Positions 10,590 through 58,982 are shown, counted from the first letter of the stretch. The stretch: 64,000 nucleotides of DNA from Bagarius yarrelli (GCA_005784505.1 VCAZ01000003.1:9985510-10049509), one strand, 5' to 3'. The notes: generated from the letters alone by a model not told the origin. Numbers and translations are program-made.

Positions 10590-11360
10590 GAGGTGAGCGA
10601 ATTCGGATTCATCCTGGTTAAATAATCCGATTCTTCACATGACTCGGGATTCACGAGTACTGCAATGCATTTATTCTAACAACAACATAGATAAATACAA
10701 TACAAACTATAGATTACATCATTTCGTGTTTACTCTCTATTTAGTAAATATAGGAACAATTAGTAGTGGGGCAGTGGTGGCTCAAATGGTTAAATTGCTG
10801 ATCTGGATACTAGAAAGATCTGGGTTCAAGACCCACCACAGCCAGCTGTTGATTAGAAGACCAGAAACACCTGAGTTCAAGGCAAGCCAACCACCATTGG
10901 GTCCCTTAACCCCTCCTGCTCCGGGGGGCGCTGTATCATAGCTGACCCCAACTTACTTCACTGTTTCACGGCTGTTGCGAAAAAAGTATATGTGACGAAA
11001 TAAAGGCATTTACATTACATTTAATTATTTTTATGGTCACAAACATAAGTGACTCAAAATCGCAGGTACCGATTCATCTAATTCATATGAACCGTGGGAT
11101 TCAGCGGATCCGCCGGACTGGTAGCCGAATCCGAGGGATGAGCGCTTTATAGTGGAATAGAATGGGGGAAAAACATTTAGAATTACGACTGACTTAAAGG
11201 ATATATATAAAAAACTCGGTTCCGTTTAATTAGTGATTCAAAAGGAGTCGAATCCGTATGAAACGCGGAACCTCCCACAGGACGTGTTTCTAGTCGGAGG
11301 CTTAGCGGTGTGACACGCAACTTTCACGTGGGGTGCAGTGCAAATCGCAGGTACTTGTCA
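10590..11360. repeat. GATTC-rich unclassified repeat, interrupted by a SINE
   Basis: The flanks share recurring words: GAATTCGGATTCATCC, TAATCCGATTCTTCAC and GGGATTCACGAG on the left; CCGATTCATCTAATTCATATG, GGGATTCAGCGGATCC, GTGATTCAAAAGGAGTCG on the right. The SINE at about 10760-10990 splits them. No coding capacity is visible. This looks like a decayed non-autonomous element upstream of riox2; its class is unknown. Confidence 0.35.
10760..10990 (+). repeat. SINE family A-like copy (diverged)
   Basis: The tRNA-like head GGCAGTGGTGGCTCAAATGG is followed by a B box GGGTTCAAGACCC and by TTGGGTCCCTTAACCCC in the body. A second B-box-like stretch (GAGTTCAAGGC) follows about 60 nt later. It is more diverged than the other copies. 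Confidence 0.6.
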
Positions 11361-11767
11361 CATTGATTTAAGTGTTGTTTTAATAGGAAGGGTTTTTTTT
11401 TATTTATCTAACAGTAAATAATTTAAACCATTAAAAGTGTGGAAAATGTAATTTATATCTCAAATTTATAAAGTTCATATCTGTGGGAAATCTCAAGAAA
11501 CTGTATGAACCTTGTTTTACAGTAGCAGCACAAACCAAACACTGCTCCTGGATTACTTCCTGTTTTGTAGTTATTTATTTTAATTTTTAAAAGCAATTTT
11601 AGCGTTTTTTCTGCTTCAACATAAATTTTAGCTGTGATTATCTAATAACCTGAATCGTGTGTTAAAGGAAGAAATCTAATCAATGTGCAATGGGTTAGAG
11701 AATCTGTAAGAAAGTTTCAGAGACTCATTTCCAAAAGTAAAGAATATTTGTTTTATGCTGCACAGGG

Positions 11768-13907
11768 ATGCCTAGAAAAAGCAGATCAGCACCAATCTGT
11801 CCTGAGAAGAAGAAGAAAGGGGAGGAGGAGGAGGAGGACCTGGAAGTGGCTGCTAAACACAGAAAAATAGACTCCACCAGCTCAACATCTCCACTGTGCT
11901 TCGATTCTCCATCCAGTCTATTCCAGAGTCTGATCTCACCCATGACTGCAGACGAGTTCTTCCGGGACTACTGGGAGAAGAAACCGTTGCTGCTGCAGAG
12001 ATCAGAGCCGGAACTCAGCTCTTATTATCAGTCCCTCTTCCAGCTGTCGGACCTTAAACAGCTGTGTGTCCAGGGTCTGGAGTACGGCAGAGATCTGAAC
12101 GTAGTGCGATGCGTAGATGGTATCAAGTTGGTGATGAACAACGAGGGGCGAGTAAAATACACACAGCTGAGGAAGAATTTTATTCAGAAGAAAGCCACCA
12201 TCCAGTTCCACCAGCCGCAGAGGTTCAAGGTGTGGAGATGGAGAAGTTTTGAAGATAAGATTAAACACTGTTAGTTAATGTTAATTTGTGTGTGTGTGTG
12301 TGTGTTTGTTCAGGATGAACTGTGGCGTATTCAGGAACGTCTGGAGTGTTTTTTCGGGTCACTGGTTGGATCTAACGTCTACATCACACCGGAGGGTTCT
12401 CAGGGTCTGCCGCCTCACTATGATGATGTGGAGGTAGTACTGGTTATCCTGACTTCAGGCTCTTTGAGTTTCACCTGCTGATTTTGCAAAAATGTCCTTG
12501 AATGAGTGTCAGCAGTCCTACAGGAACTTTCACACTGAAAGTGTGTTCATATTTATAGCGTTTATAGCAGAATGCATAGCGACATGCGTTTTCTCATTTA
12601 TACAGCTACAGTCAGTAGTTGAGGGTAAAGGTCTTGCTAAGGGCACAGCACAGGCAGCATGTGTGAGCCTGCGACTTGAACTAATAACCATCCGATCGTC
12701 AGTCCAACACCTTAACCACTAAGCTAACAACTCCCCCCCCCACCCCACCCCCCGCCGGCAGATCATTGTATTACTGTAAATGATCAGTCGTCCTTAGTAA
12801 ACTGTTAATAACAAGATTTCTAATATAATTCTTATAACAGTATGTAAGACACTCACATGATCTGGTGGTTTGCTCATTAAGGTTAAAGAGAAAGGTAAAA
12901 TGTGTATTTTATATCTTTTCCTGTAAAGTTTCCTAGTTACCATGTTTTACATCAGTTTTATTTTCTGTAGCTGAAGTGCACAGGGGGTGTGGCACCATAA
13001 ATCAGGGTAAAGTAGTCAGATTTGACTAAACTCCTTAAATGTTCTCTTATTTTCCGGTAAAGTGTTTTTGCAAAATACACAATAAGTCAATAGACGTTGT
13101 ATCAACGCGGCTTTACAAAATCAAATCAAAAAGACAATATTAAACACTCACCACAACAGTTTCATGTCTGTAAATTAAAAGTCCCCATCTAAGCAAGCCA
13201 GAGGCGACAGCAGCAAAGAAACAAAACTCCATCGGTGACAAATTAAAGGAAAAAAAAAACCCTTAAGACACCAGCTTCAATTTTACTGCTGCTGTTTAGT
13301 TACAGAGAATATTTCTTTGGTCCACAGAAGAAGAATGTATAAAGAGTAATTGAGAGTAATACGTGTAATGCAGCAAATAGTTAGGACCTCTTCCAGTATT
13401 TAAAATAGTTTGTCCTGTTTGTTGTGTGTAAACTTGTGGTTGTGTGTTCTTAGTGCTGGGTTTTTTTCCCCAGTGTAGGTGTTTATTCTGCAGTTGGAGG
13501 GTCAGAAACACTGGCGTCTGTACGAGCCGTCCGTCTCTCTGGCCCGTGAGTACGGCACAGAGCCTGAGGAGCGCATAGGGAAGCCCACTCATGACATCAC
13601 CCTGAAGGTACTCACACACATGAGACTGGAGATATTGACTCTGCTGATCATGCAGTGAATTGCAGTGGGCCCTCAGGAGGAGGACTGGGTGTTTGATTCG
13701 AATGTATTTTATAGATAATATCGGGAATTCATCCGTCAGTTATCATCCCATTGGTACTTTTTGACTAATATTTTCTGCTGGTGTTTTGTTCCAGTAAAAT
13801 TGCAAGATTAAGTGCAAAATGCACCACCACAATGCAGGCTGTGTAAAACAGTTTTCTATTTTAGCTTTTCAGCATTACTAAGGAAACACACACGCATCTC
13901 GGTGTTC

Positions 13908-13950
<43 letters not shown>

Positions 13951-16900
13951 GCTCTCTCTCTCCATTTATGTTCCACCAGTCTAGAATGTTGCAAAAGACA
14001 TTGAATTAATTATGATGTTGTTAATGTAAAATTCTCACTGTTTAATTAGTGATCATTAATTGATCATCTCTGCTCAGGAACATTTACTGAAGTGATTTTC
14101 ACACTAGTTACCACTGTTCACTCTTTCCCCATCAGGCAGACGCTACTGATACCCCAGAGCCGCACAAACGGACTAAAAAACAGCTTCTTTCCTGTGGCTG
14201 TTTCTGCACTGAACAGCTGATATACAGTATTAAAGTAGTGCAAAGTACAGAAAGTGGCAGTTCAGTAGTAATTATCATTATGCATCTATCTATTGTTACA
14301 CCAATATATTCTATCCATATACCTTCTGTACATTATTTACCCCCACCTCTGTAATTATCAACCCCATACCCTATTTATTACCCTGCTATTTACTGTAAAT
14401 AAGCCACTTATGCACTTCTGGTTAGTTGCTAACTGCATTTCATTGGCTCTTGTACATGTACCTTGCACAATGACAATAAAGTTGAATCTAATCTAATCTA
14501 ATTAATGATTCCTAAATCAGAGTGTAAATGCTCCTGGTTACGCCTGTGGAGGTCATCTGGTTTCAAACTTGCTTGATTATGTCGAACCCTGAGACATTTT
14601 CCGAACCCCATACCTAAATAAGACGCCTCCCCTTTTTTCTATAACACAACACATTTCCTGTTCCAAATTAGTGATGGAAGATAATAATGACTTGATGATT
14701 GATGTAAACACATGCATGGGTTTATTTGATAATCTAAACGAGTGTAGATCAATTCAAAGTTGTGTTTACATTGACAGGAATTCGCAGCACACTGAACTCG
14801 TAGGGTTTAGTACTTGTTGTGTGCAATACGCTAACAGTATTTACTGTAAGCTGTGCTCTGTTTTAAAGTGAAGAGTCAGTATTTAAACCCACCGCAAAAA
14901 GAAATGTTTCTAGAGCAGTTTTCTTAGGAAGAATTTTCTCCATTTCCTGTAGTTTTATGTTGGTCCATTATTTAGTCATTCTTGCAGCGCTGGACTGATT
15001 GTGCACTTTTTGTTTTGGCATCCGTCTCTTTTAATTGCATAATGTTTGATTTAGTGTGTGTGTGTGTGTGTGTTTAGGCAGGTGATCTGCTGTACTTCCC
15101 AAGAGGAACTATTCACCAAGCAGACACACCTGCAGGAGTGGAGCACTCCACACACCTCTCTCTCAGCACGTACCAAATCATGTGTGTATTCTGTTTTTCT
15201 CTTTCCCTCCCTTTTCCCTCCCTCTCTCTCTCCCTCTTACACATGTTTTGAGTTCTAATAAAGTATTAAAACATTGTTTCTGATTTGTTTCTTTTTTTTT
15301 CTTTAGGTCATGGGGTGATTTTGTGTTGGATGTCTTCCCTGGTTTAATGTTGGACTCGATGAGGAATGATCTCAGCCTACGTCAAGGTTTACCCCGAAAC
15401 CTGCTTACTGTAAGAGCTGTAAACTTTTCTTATTTATACTCTTCTTTTCCTTTCTGTTCTTTCCTGTTCTCTCTAGGGGTGGCCACAGCGAAACATCTGC
15501 CTTCACTTAGCTCTATCCTCTGCATCCTCTTCACTCACACTCACTAACTTCATGTCCTCATTTAACCTGTTCATGTACCTTATCATTGGCTTTCCTCTTT
15601 GCCTTCGATCTGCAGCTCCATTTCTAACCTCCTCCTTCCACCTGCGTCCACCTGTTAAATAATTTCATACTAAAGTGAAATATGTGGCTAAATCCAGGTT
15701 CGCGGTTTCCTCTTGTCTGTGTTTCTCAGTCCGCACACATGGGCCCGGATGTGAAGAAGCAGGTGTGTACGATACTGAGGAGTCTAGCAGAGCAACTGGA
15801 GCAGGATGAACAGGATCTGCGTTCCACTGAGATGAAGAAAGATTTCATCTCTAACAGACTCCCACCTTACCACCTGCAGGAGGAAAACCTCCGGCCAGGT
15901 GTGTGTATGAGTAAAGTGTACTGGAAAAGGATGATGTAAAGTCCAACCCGCTCCATATAATAAACATTAGACCTTTTCAAAAGACCAGGATGTGTTCATC
16001 TACCCATAACCGTGTAAAATAAATAGAGAATACCAGAGGCTTTATTTTACCCTTTTTCCTCCAGCTGGAAAGCTGCCGACGCTGGAGGACTCAGTGTGTG
16101 TGAGGTTCAGAGAGCACATTGTACTGACAGTGGGACCCAGTCCAGATAATACAGTGAGTCTATCTGAGTCTGCTAGCATCCGTTGCCATTAATTATCTTA
16201 TTTGCAATGGCATTATGTATATTTCTATTTCCTTAGGATGAAGCGATGAAGCTAGCAGCATTCGTGCTGCACTCGCTGGGAAACAAAAGGGAGACGCACA
16301 TGATGGGGTCTCAGAATCTTCAGGAAGACGAGGAGGATGAAGACGAGGAGGACGAAGACGAAGGAAAGACTGTACAGGTAAATGCACTTGCTTTGTGTAG
16401 TAAATATAACGAGATGCTCTGGAAAAATTAAAGGCACACTTTAACGGCACACTAAGTACAAAATTTGAACTGAGTACAAATAAATAAATAGGAACGTTTT
16501 GTCAATCCTGTTTACACACTGCCTAGAAAAACTGCATTTTCAAATGTTTGTACAATTTGGAGCGTTCGTATAAGTGAAAGCCAGAATTCTATACCGGGCA
16601 CGCATCTTTCCAGTGCTGCAGTGTGTGTGTACATACTGCCAGTCTCTATTCAGGATCAATTGGTCAACAGAAACTGGTGATCTTTTTAATATGTGGCTCC
16701 AGTATCGCTAGTGAAGCGTTTCTGTACAGAGTCACAGACATCATAAAATAGAATAAGAATCCCTGGGAATAATCCCACAATTCTTTGATAAGGAAGGGGA
16801 ACTTTTCTTCCTCTTTGAACGAAGTAAAGATTGGGTGGACCCAATGTTTCCTCATTCTTTTTTTAAGGAGAAGTACAGAGGCCCTGTTAGTACTACTTAC

Positions 16901-17915
16901 ATATACTGTACAAATGCGTATCATGGCATAACAGTCGGTTTCAGAAAATGTATATTTTTGAAACGCTGATGAAACTGCCTGTCATGTGGACCATAGAGTT
17001 TTTTCTGCTGCAGATAATTTATTACACTTACCAGCCTCAGACCCTGCCTATTGACATCACCTCAGATTACAGCACACATCAATGCTTCTCCGAGTTTACT
17101 ATGCGACTCAGGGCATTACAGTCAAACTGCATCGAGGAAAACATTGTCAGAGGAACAGAAAGAGACTCGATGGGCAATAGAATAGCCATAGATCAGTGGA
17201 AAACTCTGTTCTTTTCCAATTGGTGCAAATTTGGTTTACTGTGTTTCTTTGTTAGACGTAGAGAGAGTTACCAAACAATTCCTTAAAAAAAAATTAAGGG
17301 CAAGCTTAACCAGCGTGTCTATAACTATTTTACATCAACATGCCATCCTGTATGGTTTGTACTAAGTTTGGTCATCATTTATTTATTCCGAGAGGACAGT
17401 GACCTTGATTACACCGCCAAATAATGTAAAAGCTATTTATCCCTTAACAGTGACAGGGTGCTGCATCAGATGACGCCGCCTTTACAATTACCTGTTCCTA
17501 ATCTAATTTAGATGATCTGGGATAAGTTGGTAAAGAGAGTAATTTAACCAACAACTACGCATCTTTCAGAACTTCAAGAATGTTGGAAAACCATTTCAGG
17601 TGGCTATTTCATAAAGCTGACTTGAATGCCAAAAAAGTGTGCCAAAACTTAGCTACTTCAAATAATCGAAAAATCAAGTTATTTAACTAAATTTAATTCC
17701 TACCTTATCAGACTAGACACATTTTTTTCCAACACATCTATTTTCTTTTAATTCTGTGGCAGGGTCTGGATTTCCCCGTGTCGCACCTTCCTGCTCTGCG
17801 GCAGCTCCTGAGTGGAGAGCGACTCTGTGTGGCTGACCTGCCGCTGCAGCAGGACGCTGATAAACTGGGCCTGGTGCTCGGACTTTGGACAGAGGGTTTG
17901 TTGCAGGTGTGCTAA
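11768..17915 (+). CDS. riox2: RIOX2 (MINA53), JmjC histidyl hydroxylase, 9 coding exons
   Basis: Coding exons: 11768-12229, 12314-12433, 13479-13607, 15078-15181, 15307-15409, 15730-15898, 16065-16153, 16237-16377, 17763-17915. They are all GT-AG and join in phase to 489 codons plus TAA (human RIOX2: 465). The N-terminus is basic then acidic (KKKKGEEEEEDLE), as expected for a nucleolar protein. Next come LCFDSPSSLFQSLISPM, FFRDYWEKKPLLLQRSEPEL, and the JmjC domain with iron ligands H189 and D191 (GLPPHYDDVEV) and H250 (LLYFPRGTIHQADTP). The ligand spacing equals that of the human enzyme. C-terminal parts include MKKDFISNRLPPYHL and the winged-helix end. In mammals RIOX2 is a Fe(II)/2-oxoglutarate oxygenase that hydroxylates a histidine of RPL27A in the nucleolus. 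Oddities: exon 8 carries an acidic run (residues about 425-438), and the exon 4/5 junction (QIM/SWGDF) was placed by phase and is slightly uncertain. Confidence 0.95.
12551..12738 (-). repeat. SINE family A copy in riox2 intron 2
   Basis: In reverse it reads AGTTGTTAGCTTAGTGGTTAAGG, GGTGTTGGACTGACGATC, and a weak B box (TTAGTTCAAGTCGC). The left end matches the reversed tail (tttatagcgtttatagcagaatgc). It is followed by a poly(C) run. Confidence 0.7.
13105..13262 (-). repeat. L2-type LINE 3' tail relic in riox2 intron 2
   Basis: Minus-strand relic of the 3' UTR seen at 9880-10160. The block GCCAGAGGCGACAGCAGCAA on the plus strand corresponds to the reverse of ttgccaccgtcgcccccggc, and CGGCTTTACAAAATC to the reverse of gtaaagctgc. 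It is strongly diverged, so it is an older copy than the one at 6170-10168. Confidence 0.55.
13909..13962. repeat. (CT)n microsatellite, riox2 intron 3
   Basis: About 25 CT units with small interruptions. Confidence 0.9.
14128..14512 (+). mobile_element. 3' fragment of a Rex1-like/CR1-type LINE in riox2 intron 3
   Basis: A short coding remnant reads QSRTNGLKNSFFPVAVSALN and a stop at about 14218, the usual C-terminus of a fish LINE reverse transcriptase (..RTNRLKNSFFP.A). It is followed by a 3' UTR ending CTTGCACAATGACAATAAAG and repeated TTGAATCTAATCTAATCTAA. It is severely 5'-truncated. The same family is probably represented by the fragment at 43232-43790. The exact clade is not certain. 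Confidence 0.65.
15053..15077. repeat. (GT)n directly at the acceptor of riox2 exon 4
   Basis: A run of TG units ends in TGTTTAG, which is the splice acceptor for exon 4 at 15078. A similar run (12288-12313) ends at the acceptor of exon 2. Confidence 0.85.
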
Positions 17916-17950
17916 TGAGATGTGCTAATATTTGCACAAAAGAAGGACTA

Positions 17951-17956
17951 AATAAA
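17951..17956 (+). terminator. riox2: riox2 poly(A) signal AATAAA
   Basis: AATAAA lies 36 nt after the riox2 TAA. A second (gaataaaac) lies at 18311-18316. The near one would give a very short 3' UTR. Confidence 0.5.
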
Positions 17957-19193
17957 TATTTTGGTTCATTTTTGTAATGATTGGAGAATTGCCAGAGCTC
18001 TAACATCCCTTAGTGAAGATTATGTAAAGAGTAAAACTGATAATCAGCACTTGGCCACTCATTACCTTATTTCCCTGCTGCTGTTTAGTGTGTGAATTTG
18101 TAGGTTCTTTAGATTAGCAGTACAGAACCGGGCTTTCTTACCAGCTGGAATATAAACAAATGCATCTAACTGATGTGCCATGAGTGTATCTAACAGGAGA
18201 GGTATTCTTCTGGCACATACTGCGCTATTGTATAGTGATGCTAGCAACCAGTCAGAATGGCATGTAGCAAGGATCCTCTCGGTGGCATCGTGAGATCACA
18301 CACACACTTATGAATAAAACTTCATAAATTCTTCCTGTATGACATAACCCTCAAATTCATTTAATCCAAACGCAGGAATGTAATACATCTTTAATATTAA
18401 TAACATTTAAAAACAATAAGCTTATATAACTGTACACATTATTACCTTTTCACATGGCATTCAATACATACATCTTTTCCTGCATATCATACACTCAGTG
18501 TTCAGTGATAAATCCAGTGATTCGACCAGCTTTAAATAATTTTCTGTACATAAGCCTAAGAGGAGTCAGCATTTAGGCTTAGCTCTTGGTATGTGTGTTT
18601 AAGTAAAGGGAGGTTTGACATCATTGGAGCCTGAAAAAAGACGTCATTTTTACATCCGGTAACAGCCCGTACAGGGAACGCACTAAACCTACGAAAGGGT
18701 TTAAGTGAGGATCTGGGTAGTGCAAATGTGCTTTGAAGAAAAAAAACAAAACAAAAAAAAAAAGCATACTATTATATACTACCTGAAAAAAAAGGACTTC
18801 ACAAAGCTCATTAATCCTCGGGTATCCGCCATTAAATAGTTATAGACTTGTGTAGTGATTTTGGTTGTTGGTCTTAAAAATTGGAACATGTCCATAAACA
18901 GGCTGTCCCTCTTGTTCATTTGAGACTTTAAACGTTTAAACCTAGACTGTCAAACATTAACGCACGAGAAACTCCAGCTTTGAACTGATACTGTTGAAAA
19001 CCACCATGAATAGAGCTAAATCGAATGATTCACCTAAACAGCACCTACATGGTTTTGCTCATAAACTGCCTAAACATCACCTACTTAGTTGAATAAACTG
19101 CTTAGTGCTATAGGAGCTAAGAGACGGTGGTTTAAACGTCCTTCTGTCTGGGTGAAGGCACTGCTGTAAAGAGACTGTTGCTTAGATTTAGCA
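17957..19193. other. convergent intergenic region between riox2 and crybg3
   Basis: 1.3 kb without coding potential, holding the 3' UTRs of the two converging genes. Poly(A) runs occur at 18739-18762 and 18786-18793. Confidence 0.5.
18390..18395 (-). terminator. crybg3: possible crybg3 poly(A) signal ATTAAA
   Basis: The plus strand reads TTTAAT, so ATTAAA on the minus strand, about 800 nt after the crybg3 stop. No AATAAA was found on that strand between 18060 and 19190, so this variant (or a similar one at 18360-18365) is the best candidate. Confidence 0.25.
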
Positions 19194-54964
<35,771 letters not shown>

Positions 54965-55346
54965 TTCTGATCGGAGGAAACCAGCAACGCCGCGTGAGTT
55001 TAATAAATATATACAAACAGATAAAAAAGCACTAGTTTAAAACTTGTGTTACATGTTTAACGCTTTAAATCCAGTCTACAGGTATCTACATTATCCGGAT
55101 CCGCTTTTACTCTATCGGCGTGGTGTTACATCCAGACTGCGGCTGCGTCCTAAAGCGCATACTAGCGTACTAAACAATCCAATCGATGTAGTACAGGAAC
55201 AGTTAGTCGGTGTAGCAGTTAGTCATCGTGTTTAGTGTGTTAATAAAGTGTTCAGGACGTAGCCTTCGAGTGCGGAGAGGAAGTGAGGGAGGAGTCAGTA
55301 ACAACTCCACTGAACGGTAAGGAGGAGGAGGAGGAGGAGGAGGAGG
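54965..55346 (-). promoter_or_regulatory. crybg3: presumed crybg3 promoter and 5' UTR region
   Basis: CpG-rich sequence upstream of the crybg3 start (ggcgtggtgttac, actgcggctgcgtcc, aaagcgcatactagcgtac, cttcgagtgcgg). It ends in a (GGA)n tract at 55319-55346. No TATA box is evident. Position and composition only; no transcription start was determined. Confidence 0.35.
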
Positions 55347-55509
55347 TGCAGTCATATTAGGAGTTGGGATAGAACCAAACTGTTACCTCAAATTTTTGTT
55401 AGATCTGTAAAAGGAAACCTAAAGGTAATTTAAGATTAATTTGAGAATATGGAAAATGTTTAAATGCCCCCTGTGCATTATAGAACACAAGACAAAGCTA
55501 AAGAAAAAT

Positions 55510-55567
55510 AATAATAATAATTATTATTATTATTATTATTGATGTTATTATTATTATTATTATTATT
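55510..55567. repeat. (AAT)n/(ATT)n microsatellite
   Basis: AATAATAATAATAATTATTATT is followed by further ATT triplets, making a small palindromic array. A similar shorter one lies at 55975-56012. Confidence 0.85.
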
Positions 55568-55574
55568 AATTTTT

Positions 55575-55962
55575 GTCCTTCATTTATCTTCTATACCTGC
55601 TTTTTCTCTAATACAGGATCACAGGGATATGTTGGCTCCGAGGGGCCTATTCCTATCGTCTATTCCAGGCTATGAGGGGGCGAAGGGCAGGAGGGGTACA
55701 CCCTGGACAGGTGGCCAGTTCATCACAGGGCCACACACACTCACACTTACTCTACTTCTAATTTAGAATCATCTATCAACCAATCACCAATCAACATACA
55801 TGTTTTTGAAGTGTGGGAGAAAAGCTGAGTATCTGGAATAAACCAAATCAAGCACAGGGAGAATATGCAAACTCCACACAGAAAGACCCCTGCCCGGAAA
55901 TCGAACCGGGACCATCTTGCTGTGAGGCAACAGTGCTAACCACTAAGCTGCCGTTCTGCCCC
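55575..55962 (-). repeat. SINE family B copy, full length
   Basis: Read on the minus strand: GGCAGCTTAGTGGTTAGCAC (A-box head), TTGCCTCACAGCAAGATGG, CCCGGTTCGATTTCCGGGC (perfect B box core GGTTCGAT), GTTTGCATATTCTCCCTGTG, then CAAAAACATGTATGTTGATTG, ATTGGTGATTGG and ACCCCTCCTGCCCTTCG. It is the most complete copy of the family and defines its tRNA-derived promoter. Confidence 0.85.
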
Positions 55963-56611
55963 TTTTAGTAATAATTATTATTATTATTACTATTAATATT
56001 AATATTATTATTACGAATTATGAATACTTGTCTAAAAATGTATTTAAAATAAAGATTTTTTTAGTAGCTGGGTTAAAATTGCAAACAAAACCAAAAAGTC
56101 TTTTAGTGACACTTTTGGTTCTATTATGAAATCTGATAAACCAACCAAAAACACAACATTACCAAAACACACATGATACCAAAATAAACAAAACAATTTA
56201 TTTTTAAATATGCACTCTCATTTTTGAAAAGAAAAACAGCTCAATATTTTCTTTAAGAACCTCTTATTATTACACAACAGTCAGCAGGAACAGACACCAT
56301 ATACATCCTGTTAGTGTTAAATGATATAATGGTGCAATGCAATTGGCTGAAAGCGAGCTTCTTTCTCCTCTAATGTAATTTGAGGCCATTTAGAGGTGAA
56401 CATTTTACAGGTTATTTAAGGACTGTCTCCTGAGCAGCTTCCAGACTCAATCTCATACCTGAGACAGATCAGTTATCAGCTACCAAAGTATAATGCCTTT
56501 CCTCAGCAGTGTGTGGGGCAGAAGCATCATCTCTAATGCACTGGCTCCCTCTGCTGCTCACTGTTAAAGGCCTTGCAGTAGAAATCACTGTACTGATGTG
56601 GCATGTCTACA

Positions 56612-56630
56612 ATATATATATATGTGTATG

Positions 56631-56712
<82 letters not shown>
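56612..56712. repeat. (TA)n microsatellite with TG interruptions
   Basis: About 45 TA units after a TATATGTGTATGTATATG leader. Confidence 0.95.
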
Positions 56713-56717
<5 letters not shown>

Positions 56718-56744
56718 TAATTATTTTGATGAATACATGTCAAA

Positions 56745-56915
56745 AAGTAAGCAAGATCGGGTTTCAATTCCCAGCACCACCAAGTTGCCACAGCTGGGCC
56801 CCTGAGCAAGGGCCCCTTAACCCCCCAATTTCTCAGTTGTATAAATAAAATAAATGTAAGTTACTCTGGATAAGGGCGTCTCTGCCAAATGCTAGAATTA
56901 TAAATGTAATTTTCC
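56745..56915 (+). repeat. SINE family A copy, 5'-truncated
   Basis: Starts about 40 nt after the TA array. Shows CGGGTTTCAATTCCCAGCAC (B box), CACCAAGTTGCCACAGC, TGGGCCCCTGAGCAAGGG and the tail AAGTTACTCTGGATAAGGGC. The A-box half is missing, replaced by the microsatellite. Confidence 0.8.
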
Positions 56916-58982
56916 TCTCTGTGTGCCCACACTTTTTAATCGGGCATGAAATTGTGTTTAGAATAAATCATTTATGTAAACACACCAATGCATGTTTCAA
57001 TGTAATCACATACCACTTGCCAAAAGATCTATGAGAACATTAAAGGTAGCTGCTGAAATAATTTGGCAAGTACTGCCCATTTTCTACAGGTGGCAACAAT
57101 CTCTTGTAGTCCTAACACATCTGGGCTTTGGGTTAAGGTCACTAGACAGATGAAGTTTTCCAAGCCAAAAAAAAACCCCCCATATAAATCTGCCTAAATT
57201 TCCACAGAACGTGGCAAAAATTATAAGATTATGTTTAGCACAATAACAAGACAACTTATCAACTAAACAATGTGATCATGAAGCATAGCGGAGGCAGCAT
57301 AATGCTGTGAATTTGGGAGGTTAGATCTAAATCCTACCGAGAACCTATAAATTGACCAAAATTTGGGCTGTGCACAGGAGATTGAGGGTTGTGTTTTTGC
57401 TATAAAGGGGTGGACTAAATTTGCCTCATCAAAATATTAGATGATTATTTGCCCTAAAACCTTGTAAAAGGTATTTGCTGAAAGGATCTGCACCCTGATG
57501 CAATCAGTTTATTACAAGTTTATTTTTCTATTTTCTTTCTCTTTTTTGCAAACACGTGAATTTGTTTTTTGTTACATAAATTTGTTTCAAAAGTATTATT
57601 CTGTGCGTGCTATGCAGTTGCACCAAAATACGACTAAAGCTTTAAAGTTTATACATACCATTATACAAATGGCCTCTTATTTAAGTAAATGTGAGCCTGT
57701 CTAACTAATTACCCTGTAATAGTGCAGGTCACTGGTTTGTGAGGGGCTGTGAACATAAACGGGGAGGCTTTATCATTTCAACGTCTATACGGCCCTTTCA
57801 AAATAGCAGCGTGTAACATTGCACAGATCCAACACAGATAATAGCTCTAATTTAGAACAGACACTTTTTGAAATAACACATTGTTGTTCATTTGCAGGGG
57901 ATAATAAGAATGGCTTTAATTACACAACATTTATTCCATTTATTAACACAATAGCGGATCTGAAAGCTATTCCTGTCCCACCAATAACAGGCAAAGAAAA
58001 CAGAACAGTGTAAGTTAATTATCTGTTTATTTTCACTTCGATAAATTTTAATCGGTACAATCGTGCGAGCAGTGTGCTTATTTTACATTCATAGCAAACC
58101 TGTTTGATTGAAGGAAAGAATTTGGAGCCCAAGCTGCTCTTTATTCCTGTAGTTTTCAGAGTCTTGCTTTTGATCCAAGTGGTTTTATTTCAAATATTTT
58201 ACAGCACATACTCACACATTTATTTTCATATCTAGTTTATCTGCTTATTGTTGATGCTTGAGGCATCACTCATAGAACAGGGATTTCAAGGTTAGACAAA
58301 TATGTACAATCACATTTATTTACTATATAGAAAGCTTTTTTTTTAAAAAAAAAACAAACTTATTTACATTAATTTGCTTTTTAGATATTATTATACACTT
58401 ACCAGGCAATTATCAATAATAGCTCACTTAAGTAAGAACTAAATTATATTTAACAACTGCATTTTGATCTGTGTTCATATCATTTGAAGAGAAAAGAGAC
58501 TTCTTAAAGACATGAGCACGAGTCAAAGACACAAGACACTAAGGAGACACAGGAATAGGTTGTAGCTATGTCCTCTAGACAGAGCCGAAGCCAGGCCATA
58601 AACTAACACGGGGGCACACAATCAGCAACCATAAAAGCAAGTGCACACTCATACAAAACCGGTCCCGACTGTCAACTCACAAACTAATCAATATTACACT
58701 AATGACATCACAAAAAAACAGATTAACAATGATATAAGCTGTGATAAAGTTCTAATAGCCAAGAGTCACATTTAAGTAGATGTAAATTAAATGAATACCT
58801 AACTTACCTTTTAACACCGCTGAGGGTTTTACTTCACATACACATCAAAACATGCAATGACGTAATGAAATGTAAAACACAACCAATCAGAAAAAAGTTT
58901 ATTTTGTTAAAAATATAAAAACAAATCAACTGTACTTTCTAAATTTTATTACATGAAAAATGTTCAATTTATTCATTGCTTA

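Noticed and set aside
16948..17286. 112-codon open frame in riox2 intron 8
   Set aside because: No recognisable motif, no splice context and ordinary intronic composition; riox2 exons 8 and 9 join in phase without it.
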